Source: Dehalococcoidia bacterium
GTDB lineage: Bacteria > Chloroflexota > Dehalococcoidia > JACPQF01
Reading direction: 5' to 3'
NCBI GenBank assembly: GCA_030650265.1
Contig: JAUSEJ010000038.1
Location: 1-19,790, forward strand
Length of the DNA stretch: 19,790 nucleotides
The notes below the pieces were generated by a model. It was not told the origin of the DNA, did not search any database, and worked only from the letters and a program-made list of their open reading frames with translations. Positions 6,691 to 14,881 of this stretch are shown piece by piece (position 1 is the stretch's first letter; the number at the start of each line of letters is the position of its first letter). The translations under genes and the position numbers were made by a program.

Positions 6691-9600
6691 TTGGTCAAGC
6701 GGCTGGAAGATCGCTGGCACAGTCCGGCGTCCCGCAAACGTTCGCGATCCGGGACAAAATCGCCCTTCATCGGTCGGAATGAAGAGCTAACTCGCCTCGA
6801 TGTTGGCCTGGCCCGTTCCGCCGATGGGCATGGTTCCGCCATCTTCATGCACGGGCATACCGGTATTGGCAAGACCCGACTGGCCTTAGAAGCTCTCGTT
6901 ATGGCCAGGAAGCGTGGCTTTATCGTTCTGGAAGGACGCGCCTATCTGCCGGAGGCAGGCTTAGCATACGGACCTATTCTCGAGGCTTTCGGATATCTCC
7001 AGAATCAACTTGAACCCGCTCGCTTGACCACTATAATGAGTAGTCTGCCAGATCTTGCTCGCTTGTTCGATGGGATGGGACTTCCTGTGATCTCACATGG
7101 AGAAACGCCTGGCGACCCCGCCCTCGAGAAGACCCGTTTCTCCGTAGCGATGTCACGCCTGCTCAAAATGCTGGCGCGGGAAGCACCGGTTGTTCTATTT
7201 CTGGATGACCTGCACTCGGCCGACCCCGCCACGATCGAGTTGTTCCATTTCCTGTCGCGCAACCTGAGACAGCAGCGGGCGCTTTTGCTCGCGACCTGGA
7301 GCAACGACGCCTCGATCGACCGTAATGGATTGAGACCAATGAAGAGGTCGTTGCAACGTGCCGGTCTGGCAGAGGAGATGGTCATCTTGCGTCTTTCTCC
7401 GGCTGAGGTGGAGACTCTAGCAAGGGGGATTCTCGGGGATACAGCTCCGGCCGATCTCCTCGCCCTTCTGGAGACCCGGGCCAGAGGGACGCCGCTCTTC
7501 ATCGAAGCAATCGTCGAAGCACTCTTGGATTCCGGCGATCTCGCACCCAAGGCTAATGGCTGGGTTCTCAATGCCGGAAGGGCATTTGCGTTGCCGGAAA
7601 GGGTGCGAGACCTGATCCTCGATCGCCTTGAGCGGCTGGACCCGGCCGACCGCCGAATCCTCGAGTTGATCTCGACCAGCAACGCTGCCATGCCTGTTTC
7701 AGTACTACAAACTGCCAGTGGCCTGCCGGATGAGGTGCTGTTTGAGGCATTGCGGCGTCTGAGAAATCAGGGAGTAGTGGCCGAAGTCATACACGGTCCA
7801 GATATTGCCTACAGCATAACCCAGCCGCTTATTCAGGAAGTCGCTCTCGCCGAACTACCGGAGATGGAGAGACGGCGGTACCGCAGGGCGACATTTGTCG
7901 CGCTTTCGACTCCCTCTGATGGACAGACAGATGCTGCCCCTGCGATCCAGGCGCAGGCCGTAGATACATCGGCCCGGACGATAGTCGAACTGGTAGATGA
8001 AGATAAGGCCCTTCCAGAAGGATTGGCCTGGTTGCTGGAGCAACTGGGTGAGGCATGGGAGCGAGTGGGAGAGGGAGAGCCAGCCGTGGCAGCATGGTCC
8101 GAGGCTCTGGTCCTTCTATCGGCAGGGCCAGAGCAGGCCGAAGTTTCCGACAGAAGAGAAAGCTCTGTCACCCGTATCCATCGCCGTCTGGCTCTTGTGG
8201 AATGGGATAGTGGCCATTTTGAAATCGCCAATTCTCATTTGAGAGCCAACTCGGCTACTCTGGCCGGTCGTTCATCGAGAGATGTGTCATTCCATGGGAA
8301 GGACCAGGAGGTGGGCGATTTGCATCTCCTGCGACACTCCCTGTCTGGCCAATTCAGGGATTCGGCAGATCCAGCGGACCGGGTATTGCAGCTTCTGTCG
8401 GTAGCGAAGCAGGTGGGATCACCGCGAGCGGAAGCCGAAGCGAATCTAGTTGCCTCGATTTTCAGCCTTGAGCAAGGAGACATCGTTGCCTCGCGTGAGC
8501 GCGCTGAACGCGCTTTGGCGTTGGGAGAATCTTTCTCTGAGGGACAAGAACTGGCGATCAGCCGTCGTGCCCACAGCATATTGGTTTTAACCGGCATGCG
8601 CGTTGGCGACCATCAGTATATGCGGTATCATGCCGAACGTGGTCTGGCTATGGCCCAGCGACCGGGGGCGCCCCCTATGGAAGTGGTGCCCCGCGTTCGT
8701 TTGGCTCTTGCTGCCTTCATGGCTGGTTCTTGGGATCAGGCTTTGTGGCTGAGCATGGAAGCCATCACGGCGGGCCGCAGAATCGGCCATCTCCGCTCCC
8801 TGGCCGATGCCCTGGCTAGCCGGGCCTTGATCCTTGCCCTCCACGGGGATTTGCCTGAGGCTGAGGCCTGCATTGCAGAGGTGCGGATGGTGCTAGCCAG
8901 CGGATTGCCGCAGGACAGACTGGTTTTTAGCCTGGTCGACATTGCCGAAACTACCCTCGCCCTGGAGCGAGGCCAGGCAGAGCGTGCCCTCGGCGTTGCC
9001 AGAGGCTTCACCCGCCCGCCGACGTCCTGGGAGGCGGCTCCAGCCGGCGTGACGGCAGCCTCGAAGCCGATGGCCATGATGCTGCTGGCTGAGGCCCAGG
9101 TCGCGGTAGGAGATCCGAAAAGCGCTCTAGAAACTGCTCGCGAGATCTCCGGTTTGAGGCCCGCCGACACACCGTATCTCGTGGCCCTGGCGGCGCGGGC
9201 CGAGGGTCTTGCCCAACAGGCCCTGGGTCAACGAGAATCGGCGATAGGTTGCCTGGGCAGAGCGCATGATGCTTTCACGGTCCTACAGATGCCGTTCGAG
9301 GCGGCGAGGTGCTTGTTGGAACAAGCTACGACCGCCACTCTGCTGCGGCCGGCAATCGCAGCCACGGCAGCCCATTCGAGCCTTCCTGTCTTCGATCGCC
9401 TTGGCGCCGGGCGCTATGCCGATCGTGCCCGTGGATTACTGCGTGGCCTGGGCATTGTGCCTCCTCCCACGCGGCGGGTTCGTCTCGACGGAGGTCCACT
9501 GAGCACGCGTGAGCTCCAGGTGGCGCGTCTTGTCGCCGAGGGCTTGACCACAGCCGAAATCGCCGAACGTCTGGTTCTAAGCCCACGGACTATCACCACT

Positions 9601-9729
9601 CACCTCGATCGTATCTATACCCGCCTTGGCATCGGCTCCCGGACTGCCCTGATCCGCTACGTGACCGAGGCCGGACTGCTCTCGCCTGAGAACAACAGCA
9701 CCCCGATTGCCGGACTCTTAGATACGTAA
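6691..9729 (+). CDS. Large ATP-binding LuxR-family transcriptional regulator (LAL/MalT-like)
   Basis: 1012 residues from TTG 6691, with AGAGGTGG 6 bases upstream; no other good start precedes the ATPase domain. FIGRNEEL leads into Walker A GHTGIGKT (55-62). Walker B is LFLDDLH (169-175). The AAA/NB domain runs to about residue 330. A long helical, Ala/Leu/Glu-rich region (about 400-930) looks like TPR-type repeats. A LuxR HTH closes the protein (about 936-996: LSTRELQVARLVAEGLTTAE, SPRTITTHLDRIYTRLGIGS). Members of this class are ATP-dependent activators that sense a ligand through the repeat region. Its stop codon lies in a perfect palindrome, and the next gene begins 88 bases on. It may therefore control the rSAM cluster, but that is inference from position. 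Confidence 0.9.
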   Translation: MVKRLEDRWHSPASRKRSRSGTKSPFIGRNEELTRLDVGLARSADGHGSAIFMHGHTGIGKTRLALEALVMARKRGFIVLEGRAYLPEAGLAYGPILEAFGYLQNQLEPARLTTIMSSLPDLARLFDGMGLPVISHGETPGDPALEKTRFSVAMSRLLKMLAREAPVVLFLDDLHSADPATIELFHFLSRNLRQQRALLLATWSNDASIDRNGLRPMKRSLQRAGLAEEMVILRLSPAEVETLARGILGDTAPADLLALLETRARGTPLFIEAIVEALLDSGDLAPKANGWVLNAGRAFALPERVRDLILDRLERLDPADRRILELISTSNAAMPVSVLQTASGLPDEVLFEALRRLRNQGVVAEVIHGPDIAYSITQPLIQEVALAELPEMERRRYRRATFVALSTPSDGQTDAAPAIQAQAVDTSARTIVELVDEDKALPEGLAWLLEQLGEAWERVGEGEPAVAAWSEALVLLSAGPEQAEVSDRRESSVTRIHRRLALVEWDSGHFEIANSHLRANSATLAGRSSRDVSFHGKDQEVGDLHLLRHSLSGQFRDSADPADRVLQLLSVAKQVGSPRAEAEANLVASIFSLEQGDIVASRERAERALALGESFSEGQELAISRRAHSILVLTGMRVGDHQYMRYHAERGLAMAQRPGAPPMEVVPRVRLALAAFMAGSWDQALWLSMEAITAGRRIGHLRSLADALASRALILALHGDLPEAEACIAEVRMVLASGLPQDRLVFSLVDIAETTLALERGQAERALGVARGFTRPPTSWEAAPAGVTAASKPMAMMLLAEAQVAVGDPKSALETAREISGLRPADTPYLVALAARAEGLAQQALGQRESAIGCLGRAHDAFTVLQMPFEAARCLLEQATTATLLRPAIAATAAHSSLPVFDRLGAGRYADRARGLLRGLGIVPPPTRRVRLDGGPLSTRELQVARLVAEGLTTAEIAERLVLSPRTITTHLDRIYTRLGIGSRTALIRYVTEAGLLSPENNSTPIAGLLDT

Positions 9730-9744
9730 TCTCAGTATTACGTA
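9723..9744 (+). promoter_or_regulatory. Palindrome TACGTAAT-N6-ATTACGTA over the regulator's stop codon (candidate operator)
   Basis: A perfect 8-bp inverted repeat (9723-9730 / 9737-9744) with a 6-base spacer contains the TAA stop of the LuxR-family gene and lies 74 bases before the rSAM-1 start. It is AT-rich and symmetrical like a dimer binding site. It could also fold as a weak hairpin. A related half-site GTTACGTC lies just ahead of the regulator gene (6664-6671). Confidence 0.45.
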
Positions 9745-9774
9745 GTTCTTCGGACACCACCAGGCAGACCTCGA

Positions 9775-9783
9775 TGGTAGAAT
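9775..9783 (+). promoter_or_regulatory. Extended -10 promoter candidate ahead of rSAM-1
   Basis: TGG-TAGAAT matches an extended -10 (TGn followed by a TATAAT-like hexamer), 34 bases before ATG 9818 and 30 bases after the palindrome. There is no good -35 at the expected distance, which would suit an activator-dependent promoter. Confidence 0.35.
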
Positions 9784-9817
9784 AGGCCAATTCACGAAAC
9801 CTCAAGGAGAAGAGCCA

Positions 9818-11218
9818 ATGACCCGGGTAGCTGAACTTCAGAAGAAGTACCCAGACCTCGCCCGCGAAGTTATTATCAAGTGGGAGACGCTGCGATACGG
9901 AATAAAGGATTCCGATGCCCTCTATAAGGCTGGCCTTTGGCGACGGGCGGCAGGTGGGTTTCTCAGCCTCGACCACGGTGTAACTATGGAGGAGATCGCC
10001 AAGAAGAGGCCGGAGTCGGTCAGGCCCGGTTATGTCCTCCTCCCGGGTGTTTATTATATGAAGAACGGAATAGGGTCTCGCATCGAAAGAGACCCGAGCA
10101 GCCCCTATGAGATCAGAGAGGACGGTCCCGGCCAATTTGCCCTCTACGAGGGTGAGGAGAAGATTGTAGAAGTATACTTCAACAATCCCAAGCATTGGAC
10201 CGACGATCCCGAGAAGGAACCACGAACCAGCAAGGGGACACCGGTAACGAGCCTGGTTACGCTGCTCCGCCGCTGCTTCCAGATCGCTCCTCTGCGATAT
10301 TGCCAGTATTTCGATCTGGGAACCCAGTGCAAGTTCTGCAACTACAACTCGACACACGATTCGGCAAGCGCCATCGGCGGCAGTCACAGGATCGCCCTTG
10401 ATCTCGAAGATACCGTGGAGGCTTACAAGATTCTTAGCTCCGAGACAAGATTGGTCGAAGGTCGTTATCAGAGCGGCGCTATCTCGAACGACGAGAAAGA
10501 GGCGAATATGCAAATTCGCTTTGTGGAGAGTGTCTCTAATGCCGCTTCCTACACGCCCAATTTTTGTATGAGCACGCCACCGGTGTCAAGGAAGAACATG
10601 CAGCGGTTGAAGGACGCCGGGCTTACCAGTGTCGGTTTTAATCTCGAAGTGTGGGAGCCTCAAATACACGCCGAGGTGTGTCCCGGAAAGGCTACTTATA
10701 GAACGTATGAAGGGTATCTGGAAGCTTACGCCCAGGCGATTGATGTTTGGGGCATTGGCAATGTGGCGTGCAACTTTGTCGGGGGTGTCAGTATGATGCC
10801 ACCCAACGGACATAAGAGCTGGCAGGAATCCCGTGACTCGATGATCGAAGGGTTTGGCTGGCTGATCAAGACCGGCGTCTTTCCAACATTCCATTGTTTG
10901 CGGTTAGGAGCAGGGTCAATTTATGGGGAGGAAAGGTCCAATGAGGCCAAGCTTCCGCCGACCGAGTATTTTCTGGATGTGGGCCTCGCCCATCACCAGT
11001 TCATGCTGGATTACGGCCGCTATTACACCCTCAACAGACTTATGATATGTCCAATGGATTGCCTCGCCCACTTCTACGCCGGAGAGATCGGCATGCTGGC
11101 TCTGGCGGGCAACCCTGCCAACTGGCTAGCCAACACGATTCCCAACGAGTATAATTGGATGGTAAAATTCATTTCATCGGTGGACCAGTCAACGCGACCA
11201 ACGGTAAAGGCCCAATAG
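9818..11218 (+). CDS. rSAM-1: radical-SAM-like protein with atypical CX8CX8CX2C motif
   Basis: 466 residues; ATG with AAGGAGA 7 bases upstream. About 150 residues without cysteines lead to C153, C162, C171 and C174 in RRCFQIAPLRYCQYF...QCKFCNYN. The end, CKFC, fits the CX(aromatic)C half of radical SAM motifs, but the preceding Cys is 8 residues away, not 3. Later segments also look like the radical-SAM barrel: EGRYQSGAIS (GG-motif position), RLKDAGLTSVGFNLEVWEP, C288 in AEVCPGK, and WGIGNVACNFVGGVSM. A C-terminal CPMDC pair (C411, C415) may bind an auxiliary cluster. Many residues are shared with rSAM-3 and fewer with rSAM-2. Reaction and substrate are unknown. It heads the cluster downstream of the LuxR gene; the SBP gene follows after 39 bases. 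Confidence 0.75.
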   Translation: MTRVAELQKKYPDLAREVIIKWETLRYGIKDSDALYKAGLWRRAAGGFLSLDHGVTMEEIAKKRPESVRPGYVLLPGVYYMKNGIGSRIERDPSSPYEIREDGPGQFALYEGEEKIVEVYFNNPKHWTDDPEKEPRTSKGTPVTSLVTLLRRCFQIAPLRYCQYFDLGTQCKFCNYNSTHDSASAIGGSHRIALDLEDTVEAYKILSSETRLVEGRYQSGAISNDEKEANMQIRFVESVSNAASYTPNFCMSTPPVSRKNMQRLKDAGLTSVGFNLEVWEPQIHAEVCPGKATYRTYEGYLEAYAQAIDVWGIGNVACNFVGGVSMMPPNGHKSWQESRDSMIEGFGWLIKTGVFPTFHCLRLGAGSIYGEERSNEAKLPPTEYFLDVGLAHHQFMLDYGRYYTLNRLMICPMDCLAHFYAGEIGMLALAGNPANWLANTIPNEYNWMVKFISSVDQSTRPTVKAQ

Positions 11219-11257
11219 GGAATGGCTCAAAGACAAATTTGAAGAAGGAGAAATCGC

Positions 11258-12910
11258 ATGAGAACGGGTTTCAGATTGTCCGGATTGCTCTTGGCATGTC
11301 TGATGGTTGGCGTCCTGTTATTGACATCTTGCTCGACGACGCCAGCATCCCCGGAGGCGTCACCTGCCGCAGGGGCATCTCCCAACAAGACGGCCCCTGT
11401 GCCAACTACTGCGGGTCAACCGAAGCCAACGGCGACGGCTTCAGGGCCTACCGGTAGCCTGGTAGTCACGGAAAGTTTCGGCGGGGGTCATATCGACCCT
11501 CTTATTGGCACGGGACGACAGCACGATACGCTTGGTGGCGCCATTTGGGATAGCTTGCTAAGCGTGACCGCTGATGATCAGGTGGCGCCAGGTGTGGCGG
11601 AGCGGTGGGAGATATCCCCTGATGGCTTGGTTCACACCTTCTACATCAGAAAGGGGATCAAGTTCCACGATGGCAGCGACCTTACGGCGGTAGATGTCAA
11701 GTTCAGTGTAGAGAGGATGTTGAATAGTACTACTCAGTCCTTCGTATCTATCTGGAAAGCCGCAGTAGCTAGTGTAGAAATGAAAGATACCTACACGGTG
11801 GCCATTCGTATGAAGTCGCCACAGTACGAAAGAATAAAGGATATCGACGGGCCAATGGGAGCCGTAATGCCCAAGAAGTACTTCGAGGAGAAAGGTGCAG
11901 AATATTTCCAAGCGCATCCAATAGGCAGCGGCCCATGGAAGTTCGTTAGCTACACCCCCGACGCGGAACTAAAGCTCGTGGCGGTAGACAGTCACTGGCG
12001 AGCGGTGCCGAAATTCAAGAACCTCACGATCCTGAACGTGAAGGAAGAGTCGACCAAAATAGCCATGCTCAAGACCGGGGAATTGGACATTGCCATGATT
12101 TCGTCCGATTCAGTTGCTGCTCTCAAGTCGGCTGGCCTGCGCATACTCAACTACGACGGCGGCGGACGGTGGTGGGGACAGGTGTTCTTTCCATGGGAGC
12201 AGGCCAACCAGTTCCCGGTTGGAGACGTAAAGGTGCGCAAGGCTATGCAACTGTCGATAAACGCGAAAGAGATGGCTAACGCTTTCTATGGCGGGGCAGG
12301 GGGACCATACAGCTTGCAAGGCGTGCCACTGGCAACGGCCCTGCAACTGAAGCCGGACCCGTACGACCCCGAAGGCGCGAAGAAGCTACTAGCTGAGGCA
12401 GGATATCCCAAAGGGTTTAGACACAGGCTTAGTGACACTGGGGGAGGCGGCGTACAAAGCCTAATCAACGCGGCGGTAGCAGGCTACTATCGTGCGGTAG
12501 GAATTGACGCATACATAGTTGCTATGGAGCACAGCGCACACCGCAGCTTGTATGCCGCCCCCAAGCTCGACCCATCAATATCCAACAGCACGTATATATA
12601 CGTCATCAGTACAGCAGACACTGTGGAGATATCGCCTACCTTCTACCATTCAACGAAGGGCATATTCCACAACATCAACGATCCCGCACTGGACAAGATC
12701 ATCGACAAGATCCCCGCCACAGCGGACCCTGTCGAGAAGAAGCGGCTAATGCTCGAGGGTGCGACCCTGGCAAGGAACAATTACACTACACTATCGATTC
12801 TGGCATTTGAGAATATCGTGGCCATTGGTCCAAAGGTTGGCGATCTCGCTCCGGCATTCGAACGCTCTTTGTTGGCAACCCAGTATGAGACGGTAACCCA
12901 CGGCAAGTAG
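11258..12910 (+). CDS. Lipoprotein solute-binding protein, family 5 (ABC uptake of peptides/oligomers, DppA/OppA-like)
   Basis: 550 residues; ATG with a strong AGAAGGAG. Signal peptide MRTGFRLSGLLLACLMVGVL ends in a lipobox LLTSC, so C25 should be the lipidated residue. A Pro/Ala/Thr linker follows (26 to about 60), as in Gram-positive-type lipoproteins. SBP_bac_5 features include GAIWDSLLSVTADDQVAPGV, AERWEISPDGLVHTFYIRKG, IKFHDGSDLTAVDVKFSVER, PIGSGPWKFVSYTPD and DVKVRKAMQLSIN. Family members bind peptides but also opines, nickel chelates, oligosaccharides and other organic ligands. No permease or ATPase genes are in the window, so transport partners must lie elsewhere. Its place between two rSAM genes suggests the ligand is the substrate of the cluster. 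The stop is followed by a hairpin. Confidence 0.9.
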   Translation: MRTGFRLSGLLLACLMVGVLLLTSCSTTPASPEASPAAGASPNKTAPVPTTAGQPKPTATASGPTGSLVVTESFGGGHIDPLIGTGRQHDTLGGAIWDSLLSVTADDQVAPGVAERWEISPDGLVHTFYIRKGIKFHDGSDLTAVDVKFSVERMLNSTTQSFVSIWKAAVASVEMKDTYTVAIRMKSPQYERIKDIDGPMGAVMPKKYFEEKGAEYFQAHPIGSGPWKFVSYTPDAELKLVAVDSHWRAVPKFKNLTILNVKEESTKIAMLKTGELDIAMISSDSVAALKSAGLRILNYDGGGRWWGQVFFPWEQANQFPVGDVKVRKAMQLSINAKEMANAFYGGAGGPYSLQGVPLATALQLKPDPYDPEGAKKLLAEAGYPKGFRHRLSDTGGGGVQSLINAAVAGYYRAVGIDAYIVAMEHSAHRSLYAAPKLDPSISNSTYIYVISTADTVEISPTFYHSTKGIFHNINDPALDKIIDKIPATADPVEKKRLMLEGATLARNNYTTLSILAFENIVAIGPKVGDLAPAFERSLLATQYETVTHGK

Positions 12911-12925
12911 TTAGAGATTGGTCGA

Positions 12926-12962
12926 GAGAAGAGGGGCATCGTTTCTCTTTGTCCCTCTTCTC
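12926..12962 (+). terminator. Hairpin terminator after the solute-binding protein gene
   Basis: GAGAAGAGGG (12926-12935) pairs perfectly with CCCTCTTCTC (12953-12962) around a 17-base loop, 16 bases after the stop codon and followed by a short pyrimidine stretch (CCTTT). It probably ends the rSAM-1/SBP transcript. Nothing else is evident in the remaining 200 bases up to rSAM-2. Confidence 0.55.
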
Positions 12963-13168
12963 CCTTTCGATCGAGAAGGCTGGTCAACCTTGACGACGAC
13001 CGGTATCTGGCTCCCGAGAGATCGGATCACTACCGAAAGCACAGGATCATATCAGTCGAACGACGATAAGACGGAGAACATGTGGTAAACCAGGTTAATT
13101 GACGGCATCGGGAGCCAACGTTTGCGACATCCTCGGAGAACAGCGAAATGGATATCGGAGGGTAGGTA

Positions 13169-14584
13169 ATGGCTCGCGTTGCTGAGCTGCAAAGGAAGTA
13201 CCCTGGCATTCATAGAGATATCATAGTCAAATGGGATGTGCTGACCAATGGCATCAGGGACACCAACGATCTTGACACGGTAAGCTCGTGGCGACCAGCC
13301 TCGCAGGGAACCTACGGGAGCTACGATGAGGAGTTCACCCTGCAGCGATTGAAGACAGAAACGCCGTGGAGAGTGAAGGACGACGCCGTGCTACTCCCAG
13401 ATCGTCTCTGGATGAAGACTGGTCTAGGGTTTCCCCTCTTCAGAAAACAGCGGAGCCCCTATTTGATTAGAGAGATCGGCGCGGGCAAGGTGGCCATTTT
13501 CGAAGGCAACGAAATGATCGAGGCAGACCTCTACCCTCCGCCAAGAAAACAACGGCAGCAGCCCGAATTGGTGACTGGCCAAGGCACACCGGTACGGGAT
13601 CTCGTGCAAATTAGGCGCAACTGTTATTGGATAGTTCCCGTGCGGTATTGCGAGTATTTCAACAAGGGGGAAGAGTGCAAGTTCTGCAACTTCAACCCGT
13701 CACAAGAGGATGCTAGGGCCATTGGCATTAACCGCCCCGTCAGCATCAATCCAGAGGAGACGGCCGAGGCTTTCAGGCTCTGCGGCTCCGAGGTTAGGTT
13801 GCTCGAAGGCGTCCTCGAGGGCGGCGGTTTCAAGAAGACTGAAACGGAGGCGAGCGTCAACCTCAGGTTCGTAGAGCAGCTGAACAGCGCCCTACCCTAC
13901 AAAACCGATATGAAACTCGCCGCCGAGGCGTTGCCCAGAAGGGAATTGGAGAGATTGAAGGACGCTGGGCTTTCAGCCATCCTGTTCCAGATGGAGCTAT
14001 TTGACGAGCACTTATTTTCACTAATGGTTCCGGGCAAGGCCAAGCACATGAAGCGTGAGGAATGGCTTGAGGCCTTTCAAAATGCGGTCGAGGTCTTTGG
14101 CGTCGGAAATGTCGGAGCCAAGTTTGTAGGGGGCTTGACTCTACAAGGCCCCCATGGGTACAAGACCTGGCAAGAGGCACGCGATTCCCACATGCAAGGG
14201 GACCAGTGGATGATTAGGCACGGCGTCTTCCCCGCTATGGCTCCCCTGCGGTGGGCGCCCGGTTCCCCATTCTCCCGAGACCCAACCAATCGAGACAGGT
14301 TTGCTCCCACGGAGTACTACTTGGACCTGATGCAGGCGCATCACGCTGCCATGAAGGAGTATGATCTCTATGATAAACTCAACAAACTCCTTTATTGTGG
14401 CCTCTGCTGCTCAGCCAGCCTATATGTTGGCGAGATGGGGATTATGGAGATTGCCGGGGACGTGGGAACTTGGATGTCTGCCGTCGTCCCGTACGAGTAT
14501 AACTGGCTGGCGCAGCTAATCGACTCAACGAAATCTTCGGGGACCAAGCTGGGCCAGGAGTCGGCATCTGCCACACGCTCATAG
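13169..14584 (+). CDS. rSAM-2: divergent radical-SAM-like paralogue, CX8CX8CX2C motif
   Basis: 471 residues; ATG 13169 with GGAGG 7 bases upstream. The N-terminus MARVAELQRKYPGIHRDIIV aligns with the other two copies without gaps. The cysteine pattern is the same: C152, C161, C170, C173 (RRNCYWIVPVRYCEYF...ECKFCNFN). EGVLEGGGFK, RLKDAGLSAILFQMELFDE, VPGKAKHM and VFGVGNVGAKFVGGLTLQ match the barrel. It differs in two places. The Cys before PGK is replaced by Val, and the C-terminal pair reads CGLCC (C410, C413, C414) instead of CPxDC. It is clearly more diverged than rSAM-1 and rSAM-3 are from each other, so it probably has a different substrate or step. The stop codon lies in the loop of a strong hairpin. 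A long untranslated region (258 bases) precedes it, so it may start its own transcript, but I see no convincing promoter. Confidence 0.75.
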   Translation: MARVAELQRKYPGIHRDIIVKWDVLTNGIRDTNDLDTVSSWRPASQGTYGSYDEEFTLQRLKTETPWRVKDDAVLLPDRLWMKTGLGFPLFRKQRSPYLIREIGAGKVAIFEGNEMIEADLYPPPRKQRQQPELVTGQGTPVRDLVQIRRNCYWIVPVRYCEYFNKGEECKFCNFNPSQEDARAIGINRPVSINPEETAEAFRLCGSEVRLLEGVLEGGGFKKTETEASVNLRFVEQLNSALPYKTDMKLAAEALPRRELERLKDAGLSAILFQMELFDEHLFSLMVPGKAKHMKREEWLEAFQNAVEVFGVGNVGAKFVGGLTLQGPHGYKTWQEARDSHMQGDQWMIRHGVFPAMAPLRWAPGSPFSRDPTNRDRFAPTEYYLDLMQAHHAAMKEYDLYDKLNKLLYCGLCCSASLYVGEMGIMEIAGDVGTWMSAVVPYEYNWLAQLIDSTKSSGTKLGQESASATRS

Positions 14585-14601
14585 AGAGCGTATGGCAGAT
14601 G
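14565..14601 (+). terminator. 16-bp hairpin enclosing the rSAM-2 stop codon
   Basis: CATCTGCCACACGCTC (14565-14580) and GAGCGTATGGCAGATG (14586-14601) pair at 15 of 16 positions (one C/A mismatch) around the loop ATAGA, which contains the TAG stop. The stem is very stable but has no T-tract after it. A terminator, an RNA-end protector or a translation-termination-linked element are all possible. Confidence 0.55.
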
Positions 14602-14725
14602 GAATCCGCAATTAACCTTGGCGTCCTCGTTGCCGGCGGAACCGAGTACGTCACGGGCTGAAAAAGAGGCTGAATTGGTACAGGTCTGGCTACGGGGACA
14701 GAAAACTAAACGAGGAGAAGATTCA

Positions 14726-14776
14726 ATGGCTCGAGATGATGAGTTGCATGCGTCTCCTAGAGAAGGTTCTTCATAG
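14726..14776 (+). pseudogene. 16-codon ORF resembling the start of an rSAM gene (probable remnant of a fourth copy)
   Basis: MARDDELHASPREGSS, preceded by GAGGAG (14712-14717) 8 bases before the ATG. The first 24 bases match the first 24 of rSAM-2 at 19 positions (ATGGCTCG, TGAG and TGCA blocks), giving MARDDELH against MARVAELQ. After that the similarity stops and TAG follows at 14774. It sits in the 297-base gap between rSAM-2 and the CMD gene, in which I see no other gene. A short leader peptide is the alternative. Confidence 0.45.
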
Positions 14777-14881
14777 ATTGAATCGCCCGAATTTTGAGAC
14801 CATCACCCGCTCCAAGTAGGATGTGGGTAAAGAGAGCCGTAGCTGCAACTTCAGCCCCGGATCTGAGAGTAGGAGTTGACC

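Noticed and set aside
7005..7691. Antisense reading frame of 228 codons inside the LuxR-family gene
   Set aside because: Ser/Arg-rich, no recognisable motif, and opposite the well-supported ATPase domain.
9593..10513. Long antisense reading frame (306 codons) across the LuxR 3' end and rSAM-1
   Set aside because: Opposite rSAM-1, whose frame is conserved with two paralogues. A similar antisense frame opposite rSAM-3 (15920-16552) shows it is a by-product of codon use.
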